A stretch of DNA of 64,000 nucleotides, taken from positions 1 through 64,000 of the forward strand of contig JAPQWV010001425.1 in assembly GCA_027422505.1 (NCBI GenBank), in the 5' to 3' direction. The position numbers and the translations under genes are program-made. Under the pieces are notes generated by a model, which was not told the origin of the DNA, did no database searches, and saw nothing but the letters and a program-made list of their open reading frames with translations. Shown piece by piece: positions 37,966-48,470 of this stretch (position 1 is the first letter of the stretch; each line of letters opens with the position of its first letter). The DNA is from Craterostigma plantagineum. Lineage: Eukaryota > Streptophyta > Magnoliopsida > Lamiales > Linderniaceae.

Positions 37966-39318
37966 CTACTTAAAAGCGTTGGCGTTGGGCATGTAAGAAG
38001 GCGAATTGAATGCGAGGGATGTTAACATTCCAAGTGCGTGGCCGAGAATGGCTTCACAAATTGCCCATTCCTGCGAATATGATGAGATCTTCGTCGTATA
38101 GCGTCGTTTTTTTGGACAAAGAAATCGAATATGTTAGAAAGAAAAGTTTTATCCCCCACTCAACCAAGTTTGCACTAGGAAGAAATCGTCATAATATGGT
38201 TGCTGCGCTCGAAATGAAAACAGCGAAAAGGGATAAACTTTTACCTTGTCGGAGAGAATACTCTGAGCCAATTGGTCGAAGATGAACCAAATACAGAAGA
38301 AGCAGGGACAAACTGCGAAGAAGTTGCATTTAAGCTGATTATGTGCATAAAAATCGATGTATCGGAGAGGCAACGGCGATTGATAATTCGATAAGCTCTT
38401 TAAAGTCAAGTACGCACTGTGAATAGAATACTGACATGAGAAGAGCCCAGCGAACCGTATTTTGTAAGTGAACGTGAAAAGTACAAGCACGTAAGAATCT
38501 GGTTATTCTCTGTGTAATCACTGCTGAGGTTGGAATTTTCATTACTTTGTATAAGCACATTGCACACCAGAGAATGTATGCCCTCGAAGAAGAGATGAAT
38601 AATCACCGCGCCAAATATTAAGAATCATCGATGCTGAAAAACATTACAGAGAACGGAAATAAGCATCACATGCCGAATCATCCCCAACAGAATTGTTCCA
38701 AGTCCATTCAGTACAGCTCCTGTAATAAGACTGTATCCTATCATGGTGGTAGTAGAGAGAATGTTGCACAGAAAGAATACATCATACTGATAAAAGCTGC
38801 ACACAAAGATTACCATTTAAGTATACAGTTATCAAACAAGGATATCGAACACCAAGCATATCACCAACAATGGCACTTACTTAACCAATACGGACACCCA
38901 TCAATTCTCTTGCCACAGCTTTGACATACTGAAAGAAATACAATAACAAGGTGATTTTTTTTTTCTTCCAAAAATAAGAAAGGTAATTTGCAATCTAAGC
39001 CATAAAATAGAAGCAACTACGCTGCACTTATCGGATTGAGACCGAAATACACTGTAACATAGAGTAACGATCAAAGCCTCCACAACCTGAATGGCAAGCA
39101 CAAATCATCATTTGACGCACAGAGCCAGCGAAAATGAAAATGAACGAGTGCTGACTAACATACATACCCATACTACAGAAAGTGTTTGCGAGGGACTTTT
39201 AACGAGCGCGTAAGAATAAAACGTTCCTGGCACCCAAGAAAGCTGATGCTAAGCCGAGCCCACAAGTGAGATGCAGCAAAAGCACCTTCAGTGGCAATCA
39301 GAACAAATCAGACGCCAT
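37966..39318 (-). CDS. PIG-F-like GPI-anchor biosynthesis protein, partly decayed
   Basis: Exons traced on the minus strand: 39168-39318, 39021-39086, 38886-38928, one starting at 38719, a fragment near 38440, 38245-38312 and 37966-38070. They spell LTCGLGLASAFLGARNV, VVEALIVTLCYSVF, CSYVKAVARELMGVRIG, GAVLNGLGTILLG, WALLMSVF, FVPASSVFGSSSTNWLRVF and QEWAICEAILGHALGM, in the order of plant PIG-F. That multi-pass ER protein stabilises the enzymes adding ethanolamine phosphate to GPI anchors. The first exon has frame breaks (TGA right after MASDLF; again near 39210). The segment that should hold the family's GAWFGAWPMPLDWERPW block is unrecognisable between 38071 and 38244, and exon phases on either side do not match. 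The gene may be a pseudogene or badly called sequence. Confidence 0.68.
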
Positions 39319-39863
39319 TTTTCACGTCATTCGAGCCTTTATAATGGCGGCGTAGGGAAACATCGCAGCTTGCGAGGTGCAAAGGTCGAAGCTTTGTTTG
39401 CTATGGGAGTTAAAAATGAGATGTTCGACTGACTATCATCACAGTGGATGGAGGAGGAAACGACTCGGAGAAGTGGGCTCGTAATGAAAGTGGGCTTTTT
39501 ATTTCATAATAAAAAAAATTTGCAATACCAAGAAACAATTATATTTCACAAGAAATCCACAAATTAGAACTGATTGTCGGCGCTCAATCCTCTTGTTTTC
39601 GTATCAACTTCCTTCTAAGAATGGATTCTCTGTTTTTTCAAACGTACTATGATGGAGAATGACGACAAACTTCGAGACTGTAAGGAAAGCATACCATATA
39701 GAGAGAGGAGAGGAGAGGAAGCACACCATACTCTGAGTCCACCATATTCATTTATTCACTCCTTATGTAGGAACAAACGTTTGTATTATCATCATTATTG
39801 TCATCACTACAGTTCTACCACTTAGTAATATATCGATTTCATGATAAAGTTCTGTTTATCGAG

Positions 39864-41068
39864 CTACTGATTGCCCGAGACTGGGCCGTCTCGACCCTTT
39901 TTAAAGTCATCCCAGCCTCTAACCCAAGATTGTCCTGGATTGGCGCGGGTTTCTGGAGCGGCGTGTTTGTCGAGATTCTGAGTGACTTCATCCTTTACAG
40001 CCACGAATACCTAAGGAAGATAAAGTTATGATTTTTGGATTATTGTTAGAGAAAGCTGAACTGAATTGATGTGTTGGTGTTCTTACAGGATTCTGGCTAA
40101 GTTCTTGTGGAGGTTGTTCTTGGCCGCTAAGCCATTTCCAAAGATCTGGATTTTCCTGCAGATGAGACCAAGAGATGATCTAAAGCAATGTCGAACAAAA
40201 ACAATCATGGGATCCATTGTAACTTCAGCGTGATCAAATTGGTACCATCGTGAGTTATTGAAAAATGGAAAACGATATATTAAAGAACGCAAAGAGCAAA
40301 CATGGCTTCATACGGATAGATCAAGCTAGATAACATCAAAGGTAGCAGCAACATTTGAAATCTCCAAAGACACAGAGCATTTAAAAATTGAAGAAGCCAG
40401 AAAATATGTATCATGTCATCAATACAAATTCCCCCATTTTGGCAAATCAAAGGGGTAAATGCAATGATCAGATGGCTCTATTAGCAGCAGTTGAACACCT
40501 TTTTCCAGAAAATCCCAAGGGGAAGCAAAGAAAAGGTAGCAGCTATAAACAGAACAATTTCGATCAGAAGAATCATACGAGGTCAAGGACATGAACAAGT
40601 GATTTAATCCCATTTTCGTCCATTGAGTGGATATGATCCTCAACCCATTTTCCCAAAACCAAATCCAGTTCCAAGAAGCCTCTTTGCTTACTCCTGTACA
40701 ACAACCTACAGAAATCACGACAATGCAAATTAAAGTAAAATTTCCTCCCAAACGGAAAAATCAAATCTAGACATCGTAAATCACCTGTTGAAGAGCCGTC
40801 TTTTGCTTTCTTCGTTCGACAGATCGACGTCAATTATTTGGGAGCTCCCATTCGACGAACAGGAACGTGAAAGGTAACTCAACGCAGGCCTAATTGAAAT
40901 CACAAATAAACCAAGATAGATTATAACAGGAAAACGAAAAAAATTAACAAAATCCGAATATGCAAGAGATGGATACCTGTAAAGGGATTGTGCATTGGGA
41001 GCTGAAGTCCGATTAGAGATGAGCAAACGAGGAATTCCGCAAACGAGGGCTCTTCTCAAACTGGCCAT
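39864..41068 (-). CDS. SDHAF2: Succinate dehydrogenase assembly factor 2 (SDHAF2/SDH5)
   Basis: Five exons: 40977-41068, 40785-40889, 40579-40705, 40087-40155 and 39864-40010. All junctions are GT-AG and in phase. The first two exons give a Ser/Arg-rich mitochondrial targeting sequence (MASLRRALVCGIPRLL). The conserved SDH5 core follows: RLLYRSKQRGFLELDLVLGK, WVEDHIHSMDENG and ENPDLWKWLSGQEQPP. The C-terminus NPGQSWVRGWDDF is the plant extension. The protein helps attach FAD covalently to the flavoprotein subunit SDH1 of complex II in the mitochondrial matrix. The PIG-F-like gene lies about 550 bp downstream on the same strand. Nothing odd in the reading frame. Confidence 0.92.
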
Positions 41069-42795
41069 TTTTTTTTCTCGGCGGTGTTTATGAATAATGA
41101 CGTGGTGAAGAAGAGATCAGAAGGTTATTATTGTCCAACTCTTTAAAGCGGTGACAACGGTGGAGTCGTGGCACTATTGTCTTCCATTCCATTACATTTC
41201 TGAATTATAATTTTGTAATTTATATATCTATTATTAAGGGCGTCTTTACACATAAATACTCATTTAAAAAAAAAAAAACTTGTAATTAGTACAATGTCAG
41301 ATATTTTATATATAGGTACCTAGTAGAATAAATTTTTTGCAGATAGGTACACGGTCCGTCGCAGGTACGCTATACAACACATTTAGGTACCCTATATCAA
41401 CGCGATGTGGTAAGTCATATGTTGAGAAAATGGTATGCTATATTAGCACATTTGGGGACGTCATCTTTACCGCATAAGGTACGTCGTACAAACACATTTA
41501 GGTACCTATATCACGTGTTATGGTACGCCATACACACACAGGAAGATACGATGTGACTGAAGAAAAAATTAAATCGGATACCTATCTGTTAAAATTATAA
41601 GTGGTATTTATGTGCAGATGTCACTACTAATTTAAGCGCTCGTTTTCTATTATGTTTCTTTTTTTTTTTTCTCTTTCTTGAATATTTCTTAGTTGATCTT
41701 ATTTTTCAACAATTACGCAAAAGGAATGTCGACAGGCGAATTTCAAATTTAACGTGTTTGCAAGAAGCATTTTCTAAAGATAAGATTTCGATTGAACTAT
41801 ATATGTTCACGACAAACTAAAAACCCTAATCATTCTTCACGGGGAAAGTTTTACTCTGTAATAAAATGCTATCCTAGAACAAAGCGAGCTAGCGACGAGC
41901 TCATACAGAAGCCATAGCTGATGCAATTAAAATACAGATCATCATGTTTAATATTACACACAAACGTGATCACATTAAAATGCGACATTTAGTACATGAT
42001 AATAATTGAGGTTATTCGAAATCAAAACGGAAAATCCTGGAAGAAAGGCGTCACCTTCCCTTTGCCTTTACTGACTTGCCTCAATCTGTTTGTGTTCCAC
42101 CGAAAGAGATGGATATGGATTATTACCATTGCTTAAGCATCTTCATGGTTCTCATATAATAACTGCTCTTCACTTGAGACTTCACATATATCCTCATCAT
42201 CATCATCATCATCTTTGACCACCATCATCTTCAAGCTCCTTCAAAAGACTTCCAAGTATGAACTCGCCATGCCATAACGGCATATATGTTATATATAATT
42301 ATATGTGAGTGCGTGGTGGTGATTCTAAATTTTGTTTTGTATTAAGATCTTAGCCTAAAAGTAAATTATTAAAGATTTAGATTAATATGGAATGGTGGTT
42401 TCTTTTGTGGAAAGTGTCCCCTCCTCTCCTCGCTAGCAAGTTCTACTCGGTACTACTCCCGTTAATATAATTAGAGAACTCAACAGTACGTACTTATCCA
42501 CATACTTAAAAAAGAATATATATTTATATGATCGGATAGATTTATGCTAGAAGGGCAAATCTAGTCGCACAATGTGGATGGAGATAAAGACATTGGAAAT
42601 CCTTATTGTAATGAAAAAGAGGCGAATCTTTGTCCTTGATCGATCCATATAAAGGTATAATAAACTTCGTCAAAGAAAAATACGCCAATAGTTGAAAAAA
42701 TGGGATGCTAAGATTAGGTGACAAGTGTCACCTATTATTTACCTGCCAAAACACTAACAAATTAGGAAAAAGTAGAAATGCTATGGTTATCGCTA
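41069..42795. other. 1.7-kb intergenic region with a possible small MITE
   Basis: Holds the SDHAF2 promoter, an imperfect terminal-inverted-repeat region at about 41239-41622 and a (CAT)n tract near 42197-42212. A 31-codon acidic frame (42133-42228, minus) is the only short frame with a biased composition; I would not call it a gene. Confidence 0.4.
41239..41622. mobile_element. Possible MITE with imperfect terminal inverted repeats
   Basis: Left end GGCGTCTTTACACATAAATAC and the complement of the right end share most of a ~20-bp sequence centred on ACATAAATAC. Inside, a motif AACACATTTAGGTACC appears twice (~41382 and ~41491). No coding sequence. The target duplication is unclear. Confidence 0.4.
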
Positions 42796-42800
42796 GAAAG

Positions 42801-43942
42801 TGTTAGGATCGGTTTACGCGTTTAGAGGGGGGGTGAATAAACGCTTGACGCCTTTTTCGGTACTTAACCGGTTAAGGTTAATACCGGTGCTTGATTTTTC
42901 TCTTTGTGTTATTTGCGGAAGCTTGTAGATCGGTTCTGATTCAGAAACCGATAATCTGTGCGTAGTGTTAGTGTGTGTGAAAGACAATACCAGTTTGTTT
43001 CTGGAAGTTCGGAGTTGAATCTCCTACGTCTCCCCTTCTTCCTCGTGAGGAAGGTTCACTAGACTTCAGTTATACACTCGCAGTACAACCTACCCGGCTG
43101 CCCTCAGCCTTATCTAGTGAATCCTAGGCAGTCGTAAAATACAATCCACCTACTTCAACAGCTTTTTACAGTCCGTCGGAATAACAATAGCTCACTTACT
43201 TAACCTGACCGGTTATCGTACAGTGAGGACAACACTTTCTAAATTTCTCGCTTTGTTCTTGACTTTCGTGTGATTGATTTCTCGTGGTTGTGTTGTTGGC
43301 TTCCTCAGTGTTTCTTCTATGATATATATACTTGTTTGTTGATGAAGAAGACCGTTGTGAAATAGCTCCAAGTGCTGAGCTGTGCATTAAATGCACTTTC
43401 CCAAAATGGGTACTGTCCGGTCTTGGCAGCAGTTTATACTGTCTCAATTGCTTTTTCCATTTTAAGCTTGGCTTGACTTCGACCTGACTTCCTATGGCAG
43501 CCTTGCATTAAAGATTTCGACAGTGGGTTTCATTATCCCGCCTTGAGTAAATTTGAATCTTTGTACACGTGGCATGCTTGATGACAGAACTCCGGTCTTC
43601 GTACTTTATCGATTCGGTATCTGAGTTCTGATCCTGGCTCCCGCCCTGTCAAGTATGTCTATGCATACTGTCCGGTTTTAGGCACGCTTCTCCTAACAGT
43701 CAGTTCTTGTGTTCTTTTTAACTGATGTCCGGTCTCCTGCGCATTTGTAATCTGCTGATTGACATCCGGTCCTTTAATCTTCTTCAAACTGGTATCCTTA
43801 ACCAGGCTTGAGCAGTTTCCTCCAGACTGATTATCTGGTCTTTTAATCTTCGGTCTTATGTTCTTCTGACCGGTATTCTTAATCAAGTTTGGACAATCAC
43901 CAAAACTGTTTAATCTGAATTCTTGATTCACGATTCCTAACA
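42801..43942 (-). repeat. LTR (3' LTR of the young element)
   Basis: 1,142 bp; rich in CCGGT/ACCGG pentamers; inner edge adjoins the polypurine tract at about 43943-43958. Confidence 0.93.
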
Positions 43943-44319
43943 ATTTCCCCCTTTTTGGTGATTGTCAAAACCCAACGAAGCAGAACGGTGTTTATTATAT
44001 CAAAGGAAATTTGATACAAAAACTACCGATCTATTACAACCGTTGTTGGCCTATCTATTCCTTAGATATGCTAAACTTCTTCTGGTTGTTGGCATTGTCC
44101 GGTTTCTCATCCCGGGCTGCCTCCTGCTTCGCCTCAGTGCTGCAGCAGTTCCATCTGCTCTTTCTCCTTAGCTGGCAGCACTCTACTCCACACTGCTTGA
44201 CACAACCGGTATCAGTATACTTCTTCGATCTTCCGGTTGATGGCATCCCCAGGTCTCTCTGGTACGTCCTGGTCTGCCTGCAGCTTCGTTCAGTACTGCC
44301 ATCTTCCCTTTCTCCTTAA

Positions 44320-45228
44320 TTAGGGCAGTACTCTTCTTCCCCCTTTTTGACAATCATCTGCCCGGTATGAGGGAAGGTAGTCATTGTGCAAGAGAGTCAT
44401 CATCACCGTTGTTCTCTCCTTCTGAAGCACAATGAAACCGGTAGCTCCGTGGCTGCGCTCAGATTTGGCAGGACGCTTCAAGGTCTGCAAAAATCTTCTT
44501 CTGAGCCGTCCAGTCTTAGCAGCTTTTACAAAGCTCCGGTTGTCTCCAGGACTCACGCTTTGTGTTGAGCTCCTTGGAGGGTCAGTTGTTGCGTCATGGT
44601 AGGTATCCGCTTGTTGACACCACTGAAAGCGCAACGAAACTGACAGGAACCAGTATCCGGGTATGTGCCTGGCATGGCATTCAATCCCGGGTAACCGGTT
44701 CCCCTTTTCCAGTCCCTTTCCTTGATGAATTCCCGACCCGTTTCTTCGAGAGGCGGATTGGAGCGGTAACGTAGCCCATGGCTTCTCAACCGCTCGGCTA
44801 CCACGCCGTTTCTCGGTGGGTCGATGGTCTACAAGGGACTGGAGGGGCGCCATCTTCTCCTTTGGGTCCTTGTAGTGCCCTGATGGTTCGCCCGGTCCAT
44901 GGCATCTTTTGTTCAGCTCTGGGTAAAAAGCTGATGACTGGGTGCATCTGATCCAACTCGTCCAGTCATCAGAGAGCATCCCAGAGCCCTCCTTCTGTGC
45001 CGTCGGACTTGTTTTAAAAAGCCTGCTAGTCCACAGCAGCGTCTTTGTAGCTTTGTTTGACCGCCGTGAGGTCTTTGAATGATCAAATGGATGAGTCTGC
45101 ATCCAATCTGTTGGAGATACTGCTTTGAGGCGATTGGGTAAGAAAACTGGGCTTGGACTTGTTAAGCTTTTTCTGGTTGTGAGGCTTATCCTGACTAAGG
45201 GTTGTGGAAGTTTCGGTAATTCAGGCAT
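44320..45228 (-). CDS. Second ORF of the young element, function unknown
   Basis: An open frame of 302 codons in the same direction as gag, in the 3' third of the element, the position where some Copia (Sirevirus) elements keep an extra, envelope-like frame. Composition is basic and Ser/Thr/Arg-rich with motifs like ISLTTRKSLTSPSP and RRSNKATKTLLW. I see no membrane segment, signal peptide, zinc knuckle or pol motif. Could be a genuine accessory protein, a captured host fragment, or a chance frame. Confidence 0.35.
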   Translation of the reverse strand: MPELPKLPQPLVRISLTTRKSLTSPSPVFLPNRLKAVSPTDWMQTHPFDHSKTSRRSNKATKTLLWTSRLFKTSPTAQKEGSGMLSDDWTSWIRCTQSSAFYPELNKRCHGPGEPSGHYKDPKEKMAPLQSLVDHRPTEKRRGSRAVEKPWATLPLQSASRRNGSGIHQGKGLEKGNRLPGIECHARHIPGYWFLSVSLRFQWCQQADTYHDATTDPPRSSTQSVSPGDNRSFVKAAKTGRLRRRFLQTLKRPAKSERSHGATGFIVLQKERTTVMMTLLHNDYLPSYRADDCQKGGRRVLP

Positions 45229-46841
45229 TTTGAACTTAGTTGTTGTTGAGTGACTGGGATTTTGAAGAGGGTCGTGAGGTCTTTAAATAGCCGAAAAATT
45301 CCTGTCACTTTGTATCACGGGCGCACAGTAGTCCAAGCCATGCTTATCTTCTTTTCAGTGCGTCGGAGCTTTATGTCTTGTCCGATGACAGAGATTCGTT
45401 GATGACATGACTATTCACCTTCTCAAATATCCTGCAAGTTCCAAAGCCAGCTGTATTAAACTCAGTAATGTGTGCGTTGATGAGGCACAGTTATCGAAGA
45501 AACTCGGTCTTTATCTGCTTAGTAGAGGTTATCTGTTTATCCATTGGTCAGTCTTGGATAGTCTCGGTTTCAGAAGGCTTTTGAGGCGACTTGGGTACTA
45601 AGACATAGAGTAGGCACTGCTTTTGAGAACCAGTCTGGTTCAGTTGTGCGTAGTTCACCGGTTTGTCATTCCTGTACTTAGTCTCTCCTTCCTGATTTCA
45701 GTACTTCAGACTATCTTCACCGAGTTGGCAACCTTAGTACTTCTACTGCTTTTCCTCTTAAGGTTTGTAACTTTGCTCCAATAGAAGAACTTGCTTGTTG
45801 ACCCATGTTTGTCTGCTCCTTAACTAACCACTTGTTAGAGTCTGAAACTGCACTCAGTCATTCAGCAGGTTGAGAACCAGTTTCCATGTAGAGCGTCATG
45901 ACGCCATTTATCTGGAACTGAGATGATTTCCTTCACCAATTTCCTTTGTTGTGCTTTTGTTGTTTTCCTTAGTCGTCTTTCTCCGGTATGGACTGTTGGT
46001 CTTTGATAGGAACTTCCGACTTTAGTTGATCTCGAGACTGGTTCAGTTCCTTCTGATGAGTTTCCGCTTAGTTTGTATTTCCACCTGTTATTCTGATCAG
46101 TTGCCAGGCTGACTTTATCGTCTTTTGAACGCAGTCTTGGTCTTCTGAGAGTCTTTTCTACCCTTTACTTGAGGCGTTCCCCCTCAGTAGACTCCCTTGA
46201 GTGCAAACTTCTAGCAATACACTGTCCCGGTTTCTTTTAGACACGTATTACTCTTCTGAGACTGGTTTGTTCCTTTATAACTTGATTTTCCCAGTTCGGA
46301 TCTTCCTTTCTGGGGTCCTGTCTGTTTGATACTGCTTGATTATCCCGATCATCTGTTTGTGCTTTTGCCAGACAGCTGATTCCTTCTCTTAACTGCATTT
46401 TTACCTACACTTGCCAGTGGATAGATGACTCACAGCATACGCTATGGCCCTTAGACATAATGTTAGTATCAGGCTTAGAGAGAACAGCTCCTTTTATCTT
46501 TTTCTGCACTCATACTGGTGATGAGAGTGGGTAATTATTTAACTTTAATAATTATACGAGAATTTTAGAGTTCCCAGATGATTTATTTCTAATTACATGA
46601 ATTCACCAGTAACTAGGCATACTGAGTTGTAAATTCTTTCTTACTTGTACCGGTTCAGACAGTTGCTTTACTTGATTTCTCATCCGGTTAGTATGGTTAT
46701 GTCTAATTTTTAGTAAGACAATCTAATGATATTTACATTCTTACCTGGATTACCTATTTCAGAGGTAACCGCTGACTTGGCACATGATTCAATCTCAGTG
46801 GGAGTCTTTCCCCCTGGGCATGTGCTGACAGCATCTGCTGT

Positions 46842-48452
46842 CTAGAGGTTAGTAGAACCGGTTGAGTTCCTGCATGAATTCCTGCAAGAACAAATAATAT
46901 CCTCGGTACCCAAATCTCTTTGAGTCCGGTTAGGAATTAGTACCTTAGGTATCCATAATTGGATTATCCTAATGTGTCTGCCAGTAGTGGGATCAATAAG
47001 ATATTTATATTTATTATTCCTCTTCTGAGACCGGTCTTTGGGTCTACCGTGGCCTTGTGTCCCTAATTCCGTATCGTGACCATTCCCCCTTGGTTGTTGA
47101 GGTCTTCTTCTTCGTAAATCATAACTTACTCCGGTATTCCCCCTTAATTGTTGGGGTACTCCTTTATGTGGAGCAGTTCTTACATTATTCCCCCTTAATT
47201 GTTGGGGTACTCCTTTATGTGGAGCATTTCTTACATTATTCCCCCTTGCTTCCTGAGATCTTGTCCTTGCGTAGGACATTGAAGAATTGTAGCTATGTTT
47301 CACTCCAGTTTCCTTAAACCTGTTCATAGGAGCAACAGAAACTGGGTTATAGTTTTTAGGACGAACAAAGTTGATCACCTTTGATGTAGTTGGTTGTACG
47401 GATGTTGTTGGCTCGTCGACACCAAGTTCTTTGCCGTAACCAAGTCCGGTTCGGTCACCAGCATCCCTTGTGGAACCTTGAAGACATTGAAATGCCTCTG
47501 TTGACCTAGTCCATGACTGGACCAAGGCGCTTAGCTTTTTGTTTTCTGATGCAGTCTTTTCGGCTGCTTCTTTGAGTTTGACGTTTTCTTCCTCTAGATG
47601 GACTATCTTTTCAAGAAGAGATCCGGTATCTTCTAGCGCTGGTCCCTTTCCTTTTTCTGCCACCTTTAACTTCTCGTTCAGCTTCCAGTATTCATCAGCC
47701 ATATTCTGGAGAGCATCTAGGACCTCTTCATAGGTGAATTTATTTTCTGGATCTGATTGATCTCCCACTAGGCAGATAAGTTCTGGTTCATCTTTGTGAT
47801 TGCTTGGTTTATCCTCAGAACTTGATTCATCGGAGTCGGTATCATCCCATCTGTGGCTGTCTCCATTAGTCGTGGAGACATGTGCCTTTTTCCGCCTTGG
47901 GTGTTGGTCTGTTTCCTCTTTGGGGTCACTTTCAGTTTTGAATCCGGTCCTGTCACATTTAGACTGAAAGTTAGTATTATCGCTTAGCTTACGTTGCTTA
48001 ACCTGTGTCGCACTGGATGACTTTCCATCTTTCAGTGCTTCTGCTGGATTTTCCTTGAGCTCGTTTATTCCTTGGTTTTCTCCAAGTTGACTCAGTTTGA
48101 TCCACACTTCCTTAGCGGTATTGCCTGTCATGACTTGTCTGAAGACCTCTATGTCCAGAGTCTTGAATATGGTATTTTTTGCAATATTATCCAGATTTGT
48201 CTTTCGTTTCTCTTCTGCTGAAAGCTCGTGTCTTTCCTTCCGAATTTCTCTTGGTTCGTCAGGATAGACGGCATGTCTTTCGTTGATTTTGTTGAACACA
48301 AACGGTCCATTTTCCAGTACGTCGATCATTTCATCGTCTTGCGCATAAAGGTAGGTCATCAACCTTATTTTCCACTCAAGAAAATTTTCCCTGCTAAACA
48401 TAACAAGCTGATCTGATAAAGTCATGGTTAGTGTAGAAGAAATATCAAGCAA
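46842..48452 (-). CDS. Gag-like protein of the young Copia element
   Basis: 536-residue frame starting ~20 bases after the primer-binding site. The N-terminus (FSRENFLEWKIRLMTYLYA, then DVLENGPF) matches the Copia gag DUF4219/UBN2 start. The domain is cut short after TAKEVWIKLSQL, joined straight to a polar linker. Residues ~250-330 are rich in Glu, Lys and Leu (LEEENVKLKEAAEKTASENKK) and probably form a coiled coil, followed by DRTGLGYGKE, usual in this lineage. A 17-residue unit (RGNNVRNAPHKGVPQQL) is repeated in tandem. The end (RIIQLWIPKVLIPN) resembles the spacer before the protease in full-length relatives, but the protease does not follow. No intact CCHC knuckle is visible. Likely able to make a structural protein but not an enzyme. 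Confidence 0.75.
   Translation of the reverse strand: MLDISSTLTMTLSDQLVMFSRENFLEWKIRLMTYLYAQDDEMIDVLENGPFVFNKINERHAVYPDEPREIRKERHELSAEEKRKTNLDNIAKNTIFKTLDIEVFRQVMTGNTAKEVWIKLSQLGENQGINELKENPAEALKDGKSSSATQVKQRKLSDNTNFQSKCDRTGFKTESDPKEETDQHPRRKKAHVSTTNGDSHRWDDTDSDESSSEDKPSNHKDEPELICLVGDQSDPENKFTYEEVLDALQNMADEYWKLNEKLKVAEKGKGPALEDTGSLLEKIVHLEEENVKLKEAAEKTASENKKLSALVQSWTRSTEAFQCLQGSTRDAGDRTGLGYGKELGVDEPTTSVQPTTSKVINFVRPKNYNPVSVAPMNRFKETGVKHSYNSSMSYARTRSQEARGNNVRNAPHKGVPQQLRGNNVRTAPHKGVPQQLRGNTGVSYDLRRRRPQQPRGNGHDTELGTQGHGRPKDRSQKRNNKYKYLIDPTTGRHIRIIQLWIPKVLIPNRTQRDLGTEDIICSCRNSCRNSTGSTNL
47136..47255. repeat. 51-bp tandem repeat inside gag
   Basis: ATTCCCCCTTAATTGTTGGG recurs at 47136 and 47187, with a diverged third start near 47238: period 51 bp, that is 17 codons of gag. 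Confidence 0.85.
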
Positions 48453-48470
48453 ACCCGCTCTGATACCACT

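Noticed and set aside
42133..42228. Small acidic frame on the minus strand rich in Asp/Glu
   Set aside because: Its composition comes from a (CAT)n microsatellite; only 31 codons and no supporting family.
43196..43447. Repeated ~83-codon frames in both LTRs (also 48866-49117)
   Set aside because: They lie inside the LTRs, duplicate each other because the LTRs do, and show no protein-like features.
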